Of a stretch of 64,000 bases of DNA, positions 34,906-47,197 are shown piece after piece; the first letter of the stretch is position 1, and every line of letters begins with the position of its first letter. A program made the position numbers and the translations under genes. Origin of the DNA: Helicostylum pulchrum (lineage: Eukaryota; Mucoromycota; Mucoromycetes; Mucorales; Mucoraceae); the NCBI GenBank assembly GCA_025677825.1, contig JAIXMO010000051.1, positions 62,001-126,000 on the forward strand, written 5' to 3'. A model generated the notes under the pieces. It searched no databases. It saw nothing but the letters and a program-made list of their open reading frames with translations, and had not been told where the DNA came from.

Positions 34906-35184
34906 GTGAATGGATATACAATCTTACATATACTAACATCCTTTTATTTGAAAGGTTTATCTTATCAAACATTTACTAGAAAGCTAGTTTGGCTACGTTG
35001 ATTTCTTTGGTTGATCCCGGCAACTGAACTTGCCAGTCGAATTTCAATTCAATATAAAAAAAAATTATGTCACTTGTTTTTTTTTCTCTCCTTTTGATCT
35101 CTTTTTTGTTGTTGCTTTGTTGTTGACCTCCTATTTACTTTTTTGTTTATCTTTCTCTTTTATCTTTTTTCAAAGTAAATAAAA
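34906..35184. other. intergenic region upstream of the Whi2-like gene
   Basis: A T-rich leader (about 35060-35180) precedes the start codon. I see no gene. Confidence 0.5.
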
Positions 35185-36089
35185 ATGACGGTAATAACAC
35201 AAGTGAATAACAATACAATAAATGAAAAGAGATCAAAGCAACATTTACCTAGTATATTAAATCTATCACTAAGAGGAAGTAGAATAGACATGACAAGAAA
35301 TACGCTGGTATAGATATATGCGTGAAAAAATTGAAATGTATATTTGATTGCTCTTTAAAAAAATAGTTGAATTTACCCGAGAGTATACTTATTGTTATGT
35401 TTCCGCAAGGCTACGTAATAGAAGAATCAAGCACTTTTTGTAAAGTAGACTTTAATGTTGAATGCCTCAATTATTTATTAGATTATTTTGCAAGGGCACA
35501 ACAAGATTTTAAATCTAGACGTAACGAATTCGAAGAAGATGCTTATTTGGCTCATGCAGTCGCATCAGGTATTCCCCTGAATCCGTTATTAACAAAACAG
35601 GGTATTGTTGTACTACGTGAAGAGCTTGAATTTTTTGTTGTTGCGACCACAACAAATTCAATCATGTTATCTGCTTTGAAACAAAAGACTTCTCATTTAT
35701 TAGTACAACAAGACTTGATTTTCGATACTTTGTTAAATACAACTGATCGTCATTTAATTGATATGTTATGTAATGCTGGCTTCTCTACAAGCGATCATTG
35801 GTCTCACAGATCGAGTGAGCCTAATAAAACTTGTATTTGTAGTTTAGCTTTGGTTTGTCTCGACAAGAATAAACAAAGTATAGGTCAAAAGTTACTTATG
35901 TTTTGGAAGAAACCAGCTGTACGTTTGTTGCGTATAGTTTATTTATTTATCTTTCAACTAACAAAGATTTGACATTTTAATCTGTTTTAGAAAAAATGTT
36001 GGTGGACTAAATCTCTAGTTACAATTGATAATGAGCCAGTTAAATTATGGTCTCGTAGAACCTGGACACTTGAATTGACCTTGCTATAA
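35185..36089 (+). CDS. Whi2-like BTB/POZ-fold protein
   Basis: Three exons (35185-35307, 35367-35918, 35991-36089) give 257 residues. Residues about 24-90 read LNLSLRGSRIDMTRNTL-LNLPESILIVMFPQG, then VDFNVECLNYLLDYFARAQ. This is the BTB/POZ-like block of fungal Whi2 proteins, which in yeast bind the Psr1/Psr2 phosphatases and help link stress and amino-acid supply to growth control. The rest (to about 240) has further Whi2-like helices and ends in a Trp-rich segment (KKCWWTKSL, KLWSRRTWTLEL). The function here is inferred from the family only. Another potassium-channel-like or BTB protein is possible. The stop lies 145 bp from the polo kinase start. Confidence 0.7.
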
Positions 36090-36234
36090 TAAAAAATAAT
36101 AGCAATATAGTGCTTCTTTTTTTCTTACGTGCTTTTTCCACCGTGACGGCACAATATATTACTAACATTATTAATTTTTTTGTTTTTTTTTCTTATATTT
36201 TATTTCTTTATACTTAAAGTGAGAACGGGTGGCA

Positions 36235-39210
36235 ATGGAGAATAGGACTAATACGCATCGTTTACGGATAAATGCTACATTGCGTATGGGCACACAAAAA
36301 CAAGTAACGCTCACTAAAGAACATAATACTCGTAAACCTTTGGATAAATTAGAAGTAACGATCCCTCGTTCGTTACAACCACAATTATCCACCAAAGTAG
36401 ATTCCTTATTACGACCACTTCAAACAAACTCTAAAGAAAGATCTCGTAAACCATTGCAACCGTTACAGCCTATTCGTAAAGTTGAATCGGCACCTGTTCA
36501 TGCTCCCGATCCCGTCAAGAAGTCAACACGCTCGAAAAAGGAGTATAAATTAGTCGAAGATAAAGACATTCCTGCGGTATTAATTGATAGTCGACATAAA
36601 GTTACATATACAAAAGCTGGATTTTTAGGAGTGGTAATTTTTTTTTTTTTCATTGTGTAGCTAGAGTACGAATTGACATTTTTTTTTTTTTTTTGATGTA
36701 GGGTGCATTTGCGAAAGTATATCGTATTAAAGCACAGGATGAAACCTTATTTGCTGCCAAAATAGTTTCAAAGTTATCTTTAAAGCCTGAGAACATAAGG
36801 AAGAAGCTTTTTGCAGAAATTAATATTCATCGTCTATTGAAGCATGATTATATCGTAAAGTTTCATAGTTGCTTTGAAGATAAACTTAATATCTATCTTG
36901 TTTTAGAATTATGTAAAAACGGGGTACATATATATAATATATGTTTATACATTTATCATGTCTTATAGAGTCTAATACAGTTGTTAAAAATAGACATTGA
37001 GTAGTATGTTGAGAGCGAGAAAAGTATTGACCGAAGACGAAGTTAGATTTTATATGGGTCAAATTTTATCTGCACTTCGCTATATGTCCGATAATAGAAT
37101 TCTTCATCGAGACCTTAAGCTTGGTAACGTTTTACTTGACGAAAATATGGATTGTAAACTAGGAGATTTCGGTTTAGCTGCTCTTTTGTTGAATAAAGAA
37201 GACCGTAGAAGGTACTTTTTTTTCCTTGTATACTAATTGGCTTACGCTACTTACCTTTTTTTCTTTTTAATAAAAAAAAAAATAGAACGATTTGCGGCAC
37301 ACCTCATTATATAGCTCCCGAGATTCTGTTCAATAAAGAGGGACATAATCATCGTGTTGATATGTGGTCTGCTGGTATCTTGATGTATAATCTCTTATTC
37401 GGTAAACATCCTTTTCATCATGACGAACCCGGTAAACTTTACGAGTAAGTTAATGTATCCATTCCCCTTTTAACGTATATTTACTCATTTCTTTTCTTTT
37501 TTCGTAAAAGACAAGTGAGACAAAACGAAATGAATGTAGAATATAGTTTCCCTACCAAGTATACTGGCTATAGACCGGTGTCTGATAATGCAAAAGACTT
37601 GATCCGAAAACTGCTTGTTAATAATCCAGGTAATATACAGAAATATTTTTTTTTTAAAAAAAAAGCTAACAAGAGTTTATATATAAAAGACGATCGTTTA
37701 TCCGTAATTGGAGCTTTAGAACATAGTTTCTTTTCAGATTTCAAAATGCCTTTACATATTCCAAAGACGGCTTTATACAAAATACCAGAGCATCACGAAC
37801 TCTTTGGCGACGACTTGATTTCAATGAGCTCACAATCTAAAGTTGACAACGCCATTCGAAGAGCAAGAGATAAAAATGAGTCGCATGTTGATAATAGAAT
37901 TAATCCACCTTTAAATATTATGAGTGAAGTTATAGTTGATCCTCGTTCTCAGTATCCAATCAATACAAAATATCAGCCCTCGAATCCACAAGTTATACCC
38001 GTGCATCATGTATCTGCAACACAAACTAAAAAAAGGTTCGCATATCATCACTTTTGTTTTTGTTGAAGTAATTGATATTAAATTATTTATTTTAGATCTA
38101 ATGCAATTCAAAATAGTGTTTCTAAACGTGTATGCAGTGATCAAGATATGAAGGCTAACATGGCAGAACCAAATAAAGCTGAAAAACCTCAACATGCTGA
38201 TTTACCAAAGGTTGAAACTCTTAAAGTAACTCGAAATCCCAATGTATATACAAGACCATTTGGTGAGTTGACGTACATATCAATATAAGCATACATCTAA
38301 TATATTCTAACAAAAAAAAATAGCTGTACCATTGCCTTTACCCACCAGAAAACCTATTATGGAAGAGATGGCTGACAATTTAAAAGTAATGATTGACAGA
38401 GGCATTGCTTTACCTGCTAGTCAACGTACTGAATATGCTAAAAAGGAGGACGACTTTGAATGGTACTCTGGCAACATATTTGTTCAGAATTGGATGGATT
38501 GCACTGCATGTTATGGATTCTTGTATAGACTTTCGGATGGTACTATGGGTGTTTTATACAACGATATGTCTACAATGACTTCTATGAACTTTGAGTAATG
38601 ATTTTTATCAGTTTTTTTAAAAAAAAAAGAAAAAAAAAATAACATCGTTTTCTTTTATAGATCTTTTTATTATATATATCAAAACGAAAAAGATATCAGA
38701 TACATAGAATACAATTACGATTTAAAAACTATTCCAGTAGAGTTAAAAAAGAAGCAAGCAGTGTTAAATTCATTTAAAAGTTACGCCGTAGACTTTTTAC
38801 CACTTGAATTTTCTGTTCCGCAAGGGACAGAAACGACAAAAATACACCTGTTTAAATATATTGTATGCGAAACGTGCATCACATTTAGATTGAACAATGG
38901 TGTGATTCAGGTAATGCGTATTATAATCAGTCATATTTGATGTAGATACTAATGCGATTTATAGTTTAATTTCTTTAAAGGCGGTAAACTGATTCTTTAC
39001 GAAAAAGGAAAAAAGTTAATCTACATCGACACACACAGAAAAATGCACCATTGTAATACGATAGATGCGCTCAAATCAAACGAAAAAGAAATCATTAACG
39101 CGCTTAATCGAGGATATGCCGTCTTAAAAGATCAAAATGTAAAACGAGAAAGTGCACTTCGAGATATACGATGGCAACGTATGTCTAAAGATTATTCCGC
39201 AAGTATATAA
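36235..39210 (+). CDS. polo-like kinase (Cdc5/Plk1 type)
   Basis: A Ser/Thr kinase of mitotic entry, spindle pole function and cytokinesis. Ten exons (36235-36633, 36702-36923, 36994-37211, 37286-37444, 37511-37629, 37690-38035, 38096-38262, 38324-38594, 38661-38910, 38965-39210) encode 798 residues. A basic N-terminal extension (1 to about 120) precedes the kinase domain. The glycine loop is GFLGVGAFAKVY (an intron falls inside it), then [18 protein letters not shown] and the activation loop [15 protein letters not shown] with the conserved Thr. After a linker, two polo boxes follow (about 580-790), with [23 protein letters not shown] and [24 protein letters not shown] cores. The donor after 38035 (GTTCGC) is weak, but the frame requires it. 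GTG at 36229 is in frame, but ATG 36235 is the plausible start. Confidence 0.9.
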
Positions 39211-42200
39211 AAAACCCTCCATGCCCTAATAACTATTATATTTTATTATTATTATTATTTCTAAAAAAACACAATTAACATGTATTTATCTATTCCCTTC
39301 ACATTAACTATTAAACATCATTATTATTTGCGCTCACTTTAATTCCTCTCATCGATTACTATTTGAATGTTTATTTTTGGTTTCGATCCTGTACAACTCT
39401 ATTTTTTTTTTTTTTTTGTGTCTGTGTACATTTACCCTTTTACAAAAAAAAGCAAGATCCTTTACTTATCTAGATATACTTTAAGTTTATAGAGATATCT
39501 TTTAGTAGATTAAGATTTTAGGTCCGAACAAATTGGTTATTCATCAAGCCAGTACGGTTGACGGTGCCGCGGTTATCTCATTTTAGTCAAATCATATCTT
39601 TATGAAATAAAAATTAGCTACATATATTTTTAAAAGAGGAAAAGTATACATTCATCACACTTAACTTTCGCGTTCGATCTCGTTTAGTCTTTGATCTAAA
39701 AAAAAGGATCTATGATCCAGTAAATTAAAGTCCGCCAAAACCGGCAGTGGTTTTATATTCATGCTGCAAAAAGTTCTTGCACTGTTAATTGCGGGTATGA
39801 TTGACACGTATCGATGCTCATTTTTAGACCAATACGGTAAAAAAAAAGAGAGGAATTTCGATGAATGTCCTATTTACACGCTCAGAAAAAAAATGGGAAT
39901 ATATTGCTCTAAGAACTGTGTTCGTTTGTAAAAAACGAAGGCGATTGAATAAAAATAGAATACTAAGTGATAGAGAAAGTAAATATAAGGTGTAAACTCT
40001 TTTTATGTATCATATAAAATATACGTACTTATATAGAGATTCATTGCGTTAAAAAATAGAATATATACCGTAGGTCAGTTTAATCATACATGTCTGTATT
40101 TATTGTTCGTTTTGATACATGAGCTCATTAAATCGAGGTTTTCAGCTTTTTTTGGTTATGTTAGGATCATTATTACCAGTTATAAGTTTTAATACAGTTA
40201 CATATAATCGTCCTTTTATAGCTGGCAACTACCACAATAGAGTAAATATGTTATAAGTAACTCTGTTTCTGCATGAATCACTGGGTTTCAAATAAATATA
40301 ATTTCAGGACCAGATCATCAATCTTTTTTTTTTTTTGAAACTTGACTATTTTAGTAATTTTTTTTTTACTCATCATCCAATTATTAAGCTAGCTTTTCGG
40401 CTTTAAAAGAAAAAAAAAGCTTACTTTACTTTGTATTGGATATGTGATAATGCTATTACTAGGTGATTATTTACCGAAACGAGAGTAATCTCCATTCAAT
40501 CACAGATAATCTCATTATGTTACACTTGTACAGAATGCTATTTGACGGAAATTCAGATAGATAAGAACTTTGTTTTATTTTTAAAAAAAGAAAGCATAAA
40601 AAAGAGTCATTAATATAGCAAGAAGATGTACCTAGTAAAAGAATAAAAAGAAGTTAAAGAATGTTAGTTGATACTATCAATTTCAACGTCTACTTGAACT
40701 TATTCTATTTCCCCTGTTAATGCAACTCGCTTACTCGCTGGAAGCTAAGGCGTAATAGTGATATATTTTTTATCTCAGATGAGTGATTCAATTTGATAAA
40801 CGAAATCACAAATCTGAACTTTAATAATTATCAAAAAAAAAAATTACTGCGCTTTTCATTTTTGAAAAAAAAAAAGTTACATGGAGCATAATGTGTGATC
40901 CAAAACTAGGAATTATAGTCAAATATGGGAATAGGTGTCATGAACCGGTACTTTTTTTAATTGTAAATTATAGGATGTTGTAAAAAAAAAATGAGATTTG
41001 TAATTTATACGACAAATTGTAGCACGTCAGATTTAGTGGGAAAAAAAAGTACAATTGTTTCAGGCATCCAGTGAAATAAAGATATACCATAAATTGTCAT
41101 ATGTGCGACTTTAATCTGTATTGGCCGCTAACTACGATAACGAGTCGGTTGGTGAAAACTTAATGTAGCAATAACTATCAGGGTAGGCGTGACACGTGCC
41201 CACCTATGGTACAGATAGATTATTCACAATAGTTGAAGTAACAATCTTAAATCAAAAGGCTAGAAAAATAAAGGGTAAGCCTATTACTAAGAAAAAAATA
41301 AAGTACGGTTCCCAAGAGCAGGTATCACTCTTTTGGCTTTCATTTTATAGAAGTACTGTTGCATCGCGAATTGATCTTTCTATGTATCAAGACACAGTTG
41401 CTACGTTCTCCTTTTACCCTTTCATAAAATAGCTGCGACGCCAGTTTAAAAAGAAATGGAGCACAAGATACCCAAGAGTTATATTTGATATAAACGACAT
41501 GGGAGTCGTAATACAATTGACGTGTTGCCCTTTACAAAGATCTCGAAGCAGGAGCAAAATACTATATTACGGCGTTTTCGATTTACTTTATTGTTAAATG
41601 ATATTGCAGCTATTTTACAGAGGACAAGTTCGAGTTCTAGACTCACAGAACATATAGACAATGTATTATGAATTATGGTGCAATTACTTTAAGGATGTGT
41701 ATTCCTTGGTAAGTTTATGTACAAGACCACCACACCCCAATTCCAAAAGAGGTAATCACGGAGCGCACGCTCCATAATGTGTTATTTTATTTATAGCTAT
41801 GGTGCAATATGTACCATGTATTGTGTATACTGCATATTTTTAAAATATAAAGTAAAATGTCATGCCTTCTTTTTTTTCACCTTCTAGGTATCATTAGTTT
41901 GCTGTATTACACTGATATTTTATCTATCTTTAAGGTAACCTTTCAATTATACGGATTTAAAATACCGTTTACAAGTAAAATAGAAACGATGGAATAACTT
42001 TGTGTTTAAAAGACTTTAGTAGAATTTACGAAATAGCACGTATAATGATGAAACTTATAGGAAACGTTTTATAGGATGCAAACGAAATTAAACTCAAACT
42101 TTCAGTAGCAGTACGATTGATTATGTTCCAAGAGAATTTATTTGTTAACACAACACCTCCATATATTCGAGTTTGTATTTTAAATCAGGTGTTACATTGT

Positions 42201-43213
42201 AAGCGAAAAAAAAAGCTACTTTAGGCATTAAAGTAACTCTGGGACCTTTTTTTTATAGTTGAAATTTAGAATACGTTATTGTTCACAGAATACGTGCTTT
42301 GTGACATTTGTTAGGGAAAAAATCGATAAAAAATAAACATGCCATTCCGTATTGGAACGTTGTATATTTCTTATTTACCAAAGTATTGTACTTTTTCTTT
42401 TTTAAAAAACGACGATCAACTCTTTTCGAAAAATGTCATGAAACTAAATTACTGTGGATGTTTCCTTTTTAGGCTACTTTTTCCTATTGACCGAAAAAAA
42501 AAAGAGATTGACATCTCGTTGGCTCATTTATCAGTGACCAATGAAAAAAGATATTGTTGACACCATATTTTTTTTTCCACGCCAGTAAAAAGGCAAATCA
42601 AAATTGTTACCCAATCTTGAATTACAGAACTTTAAAATTCAAAAAAAGAGATTCAAGAGTAAATAAATAATCTTGGTACTTTAAATGAATGTGGGATAAG
42701 TTATAAACAAAACTTTATTAGCATTTATCGAGATGAAGTTAGACAGAATCTTTTTTTTTTAAAAAAAAACAAAAAAGTAAAATACAAGTGCTTAATGTTA
42801 TCTATTTGGTATATCGATTAAAAAAGTTAGAGCATTCAAGTGACAGAAACTATTTTCTTAAATAAGTCATTCCATTTCGTTTGCGGGGATTATGACCTAC
42901 GATCTGTCTTCAATCTTTTTTTAAAAAAATACAATCCAAACTCAATTTTAGGCAAATCCTATATAAAGACCCGTTTTTTTGCTCACTTTACTTTTTTTTT
43001 TTTTTTCATTATTATTATCATATTCATTTTATTCTTTTTTTTTTAAATATCATTTTAAAAAAAAGTTCTTATATTTATTCTACTTAACCTTTTTTTTCAA
43101 AAAAGTATCTATTCACAAATCCGGGTCGCTGGCCTCTACATTATAACAAAGTAATCAAATCAACTCCTTTTTTTTTTCCTTTGTTCAACAAGAAAAAAAT
43201 ATATACACACAAA
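39211..43213. other. 4-kb region without a recognisable gene
   Basis: An AT-rich stretch between the polo kinase and permease genes. The only ORF with non-homopolymer composition is a 78-codon plus-strand frame (41196-41432), with no domain I recognise. No tRNA-like cloverleaf, long repeat or transposon end was found. The last about 200 bp hold the permease promoter. Confidence 0.5.
43119..43134 (+). promoter_or_regulatory. shared 16-bp upstream motif, permease 1
   Basis: ATCCGGGTCGCTGGCC sits 79 bp before the permease ATG. The same motif with one difference (T for G) lies 33 bp before the second permease ATG. The surrounding spacers are otherwise diverged. It may be a promoter or leader element common to both paralogues. 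Confidence 0.5.
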
Positions 43214-44842
43214 ATGTTTCAAGATAAAGAAAAAGTTCAAGTCGGTGAGCATACCGTTATCGAAAATGCCGAAAGTTTCACTTCTGAAGCTTCTACCGAG
43301 GTTGAAAAGCACTCCTTAAAGCGTGGATTAAAGGCTCGTCATATTCAAATGATTGCCCTCGGTGGTACCATTGGTACTGGTTTATTCATGGCTTCTGGTA
43401 AAGCAATTGCAAATGGTGGCCCTGGTGGTGCGCTTGTTGCTTATGGCTTAGTTGGTCTCCTTGTCTTCTGTGTCATGATGAGTTTAGGTGAGATGGCCGC
43501 TTTCATTCCTGTCGCTGGTTCCTTCTCTCATTTCGCTACTCGTTTCGCTGACCCCTCTCTTGGTTTCATGGTCGGATGGGTTTACTGGGCTAATTGGGCT
43601 GTTGGTGTTGCCGTTGAGTTGACTGGTGTTGCTATGATTATGGAATACTGGATCACAAGTGTCAACAGTGTTGTTTGGTCCGTTATCTGCCTTGTTATTC
43701 TAGTCGGTATCAATGTCTTCTCTGTCAAGGGTTATGGTGAAATCGAATACTGGATTTCATTTGTTAAGATTTTAGTCGTTGTCATCTTTATCATTGTCGG
43801 TATCTGTGTTGATACTGGTGCTATTGGCGGTGTTAACTACGGTGTTTCCAACTTCCATTTACCTGGTGGTGCTTTCCCTAATGGATTCCTTGGTGTCTTC
43901 AATGTCTTCATTACTGCTGCCTTCTCTTTCAACGGTGTTGAAATTGTTGGTATCACCGCTGGTGAATCTGCTAACCCTCATAAGACCGTTCCTGCTGCTG
44001 TCAAGCAAGTCTTTTATCGTATCGTCTTGTTCTATATCCTTTCTATTCTCATGATCGGTCTTATTATTCCCTACACTGATCCCAACCTCATGAACGGTTC
44101 CGATAACATTTCCGTTTCTCCTTTCACCCTTGTCTTCCAAAAGGCTGGTGCTGCTTGGGCTGCTGATATGATGAACGCTATTATTTTGATTACCATGGTC
44201 TCTGCTGGTAACTCTGGTGTTTACTCTTCTTCTCGTACTCTCATGTCTTTAGCTAACGATGGTTATGCTCCTAAGTTCTTTGGTTATGTTAATGGTTGGG
44301 GTATTCCCATCTGGGCTGTCTTGGCTACTTGTGGTGTCGGTTGTCTTGCTTTCTTGACTTCCCTCTTCGGTTCCGGTGTCGTCTTCACCTGGCTAACATG
44401 TCTTACTTCTCTTGCTGGTTTGATTACTTGGGTATCTATTTCTACTACTCATCTTCGTTTCCGTCAAGGTTATCTTTCTCAAGGTCTTTCTCTCGATGCA
44501 CTTCCTTATGTTGCTCCTTTCTTCCCCTTCTGTGATATCTTTGTTATTATTGCTGGTACCATCATTATCTTTGGTCAAGGTTATAAGTCATTCATTGCTC
44601 CTATTACTCCTACAGGTGTTATCTCTACCTATATTGGTTTGATCTTGGCTGTTGTTCTTTACGGTGTACACAAGATTTGGAAGCGTCCTTCTTTCATCAA
44701 GAATGCCGACATGGACTTCGAAACTGGTACTATCAAAGAAACTGTAATTGATATTCGTAAGGATGACGGTTTAGACATTAATGGCGAGCCCATTCCCAAG
44801 TGGAAGCGTATCGGTTCCAAGGTTTTATCTATCATTGCTTAA
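43214..44842 (+). CDS. amino-acid permease (APC/YAT family), copy 1
   Basis: A plasma-membrane proton-coupled amino-acid importer of the fungal YAT group. Intronless, 542 residues from the ATG at 43214; an in-frame ATG at 43181 would add 11 Lys-rich residues, but the later one has the better context and matches copy 2. The signature HIQMIALGGTIGTGLFMASG opens TM1, and about 12 hydrophobic helices follow. The cytosolic N-tail has an acidic, Ser-rich stretch, and the C-tail ends in a Lys-rich segment. The helix 3-5 region (GWVYWANWAVGVAVELTGVAMIMEYWI) resembles basic and general amino-acid permeases of the Lyp1/Can1/Gap1 lineage. Specificity cannot be read reliably. Codons are strongly biased (GGT, GTC, CTC), suggesting high expression. 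It is about 85 percent identical by eye to the copy at 47198. Confidence 0.92.
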   Translation: MFQDKEKVQVGEHTVIENAESFTSEASTEVEKHSLKRGLKARHIQMIALGGTIGTGLFMASGKAIANGGPGGALVAYGLVGLLVFCVMMSLGEMAAFIPVAGSFSHFATRFADPSLGFMVGWVYWANWAVGVAVELTGVAMIMEYWITSVNSVVWSVICLVILVGINVFSVKGYGEIEYWISFVKILVVVIFIIVGICVDTGAIGGVNYGVSNFHLPGGAFPNGFLGVFNVFITAAFSFNGVEIVGITAGESANPHKTVPAAVKQVFYRIVLFYILSILMIGLIIPYTDPNLMNGSDNISVSPFTLVFQKAGAAWAADMMNAIILITMVSAGNSGVYSSSRTLMSLANDGYAPKFFGYVNGWGIPIWAVLATCGVGCLAFLTSLFGSGVVFTWLTCLTSLAGLITWVSISTTHLRFRQGYLSQGLSLDALPYVAPFFPFCDIFVIIAGTIIIFGQGYKSFIAPITPTGVISTYIGLILAVVLYGVHKIWKRPSFIKNADMDFETGTIKETVIDIRKDDGLDINGEPIPKWKRIGSKVLSIIA

Positions 44843-45866
44843 TCTTTCATTTGATACCTCATTTTTTAAAAACTCTTATTTTTGTAAATATGTGTTTCAA
44901 CAACATATTCCCCTATTACTATTATTATTTAACTCTGTACATATATTATTTTCTTTTTTATCAATAGCTACTTAATTGTTTACCCCTTACTTTTAAAAAA
45001 CTAATTTTACTTAATAAAACTTTCAACAAGGTCTAAAAACAAAATACATTCGTCTTCTATATCTTCTATTATTACTCATTCGACACGTGCCTAGCTAAAA
45101 AGAAAGCTAGATCTTTTTTTCTCGGAAACTCGAAGTAAAGTTTGTAACTAAAGGAAATGAGTACTACGCGGCAACCAAACTTTTCCTCTTTATTTATTTA
45201 CTTTACTTGTTTATGACATTGTTTACAACCGTGCATTATGTCGTAGTTTTGTTTCCAAGTATCCGGATTTTATGACAATACATTCAATAAAACGAGGAAA
45301 GAAAAAAAAAGCAACTTATTCTAGGTTAATTTTATTGGTTAGTTATTTCGTCTTCAATAGTATTAAACCTCTCTAAAAACCGACGCGTGTTACATTAATC
45401 AGTATATATTTAGTGCCGAACGAAATAATATATAATACACGACGTTCTCAATAGAACAGGGGAAAAACAGTACGGAAGAAAGCGGTTTCTTTAGTCAACT
45501 GAAAGGTAACGAGTTGACTTAAGTCCTGAATCGCGTGATATTTATATGAAATAAAGAGTACAAGATAGCCATTGTTACCTATAAATTCGTACGATAACTA
45601 ACAGAATAAAAATGCCAGATACTTAAACCCCTCGTTCTTTCCCATTTAAATGATAGAACGGTAAACATATGTTCAATATTTATTTGCTATCATTTTTTTT
45701 TAAAATGTGTATTCATATAACACATATTTATATACGTATAATAACACTAAATGCTAGCTAACTTTGATGCGTAAATAAGGATCTTCTCTTCAGTATCGTT
45801 TTCCGCTATGTAGTGGTGCTACTATCAAGATCTAGTTTAATTTTATTGGCTAGCTATTTTGCGAAT

Positions 45867-45870
<4 letters not shown>

Positions 45871-45917
<47 letters not shown>
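45871..45917 (+). repeat. poly-A tract of 47 bases
   Basis: The longest mononucleotide run in the window. It is not followed by a coding region or recognisable retroelement. The length may be partly a sequencing or assembly effect. Confidence 0.9.
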
Positions 45918-45918
<1 letters not shown>

Positions 45919-47148
45919 CGATCTTCAGATCGTATAAAACATCTATGACAAACAATTGCCTGTGCTTTGGGACGAATAAGTATATCGGTCAACCCCAAAA
46001 CTTTAATTACAATGAAACAAAGATATCGTGTAGTACATTTATTTTAATTTATAGAATGATTATGCTGTCAAATGCCACTCTAGTTTAATGTTTTAGGCTA
46101 CAAATGGATTAAGGTTTTTTTTTCGTACCTAAACATAGCTCGCATATATAAACGAGCAAAAGTTCTTGATAGGTACAGTAATGCTTATTATTTCAATTGT
46201 ATATACGGAACCGATATCGTAGCTACTTTTTTATTATCGCTCAAAACTTATTTTCATACTTTTTTTTTCAGCTTTTTTTTTTTTACTTTTTTTTCTGATT
46301 CTCGTCTACCGCCGCTTCTCACGAACTAAAAACATTTGATGACCGTGCACCTTATATATATAATACATCTAGTTTGCTTTGTAGGCATGTAAATGATTCT
46401 GATTTTATATGCTACGATTTTTCATTTCTTTTTTTTTAAAAAAAAAATATTTTTTGCATTGATGGGTCTGACTTTAAACTAGATCAACACTGAGGTCCTG
46501 ATTTGACGTTTATTGCACCACTTGGCACTAAATTTTTTTTTACATCTTCATCTACTTTTTTATTTCAAGATCCGTGCAAATGATCAGAATCACTTCAACA
46601 ATATGAAAAAGAACCATCTTGGACTTAAAATAAGGTTGTCTGTGTACAAATTGATTGATTTTGGGATATTTATCTAAATTAACTGCATCCATACAATGGG
46701 ATATGTTTCTTAGATAAGGATGTGCCTCGATACACAGTAAAAAATAAAATAAAGAAATATGCGTACTAACTACTAATGCAACTCTAAGTAAGTTGCTTTA
46801 AAAAAAACTACACTATATAATACGCACTTAGTAAGCTACGTAATATGATATCATTTATACTTTTATTTCATTTTTTTTCCTACTACTACTACTGTATACG
46901 GCGTTATATTTTTTTTTGAAGCCAAATCGATAAGGACCTTAATAACGACATATAATTTCGCTCTCCTCTCATGTAACATCTTTTTTAAAGGCAAATAGTA
47001 CTTATTACGTTAGTTAGAAAGAAATTAGGTCATTTAACATTTTATTTTATAAAAGTGAGCTAGCTTTCTATATTTTTTTTTCTTTTTTCTTTTTTCTTCA
47101 AAAATCTAATTTCTACTTTTTTTAATTTAACTTTACAAGTTAATAATC

Positions 47149-47164
47149 ATCCGGGTCTCTGGCC
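47149..47164 (+). promoter_or_regulatory. shared 16-bp upstream motif, permease 2
   Basis: ATCCGGGTCTCTGGCC, one base different from the element before permease 1. It lies 33 bp upstream of the ATG and is followed by a TA repeat that could act as a TATA region. Confidence 0.5.
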
Positions 47165-47197
47165 ATATATATATCAGAAAATACACACACACTCACG

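Larger units (their letters stand above)
44843..47197. other. intergenic region between the permease paralogues
   Basis: 2.36 kb with no gene. It contains a 47-bp poly-A run, a 30-bp dispersed direct repeat pair (45320-45349 and 45831-45860, sharing TTAATTTTATTGG) and scattered TA tracts. The second permease's promoter is at the right end. Confidence 0.55.

Noticed and set aside
41196..41432. 78-codon plus-strand ORF in the 4-kb spacer
   Set aside because: It has normal composition but no recognisable domain, start context or neighbouring exon; kept only as a mention in the spacer entry.
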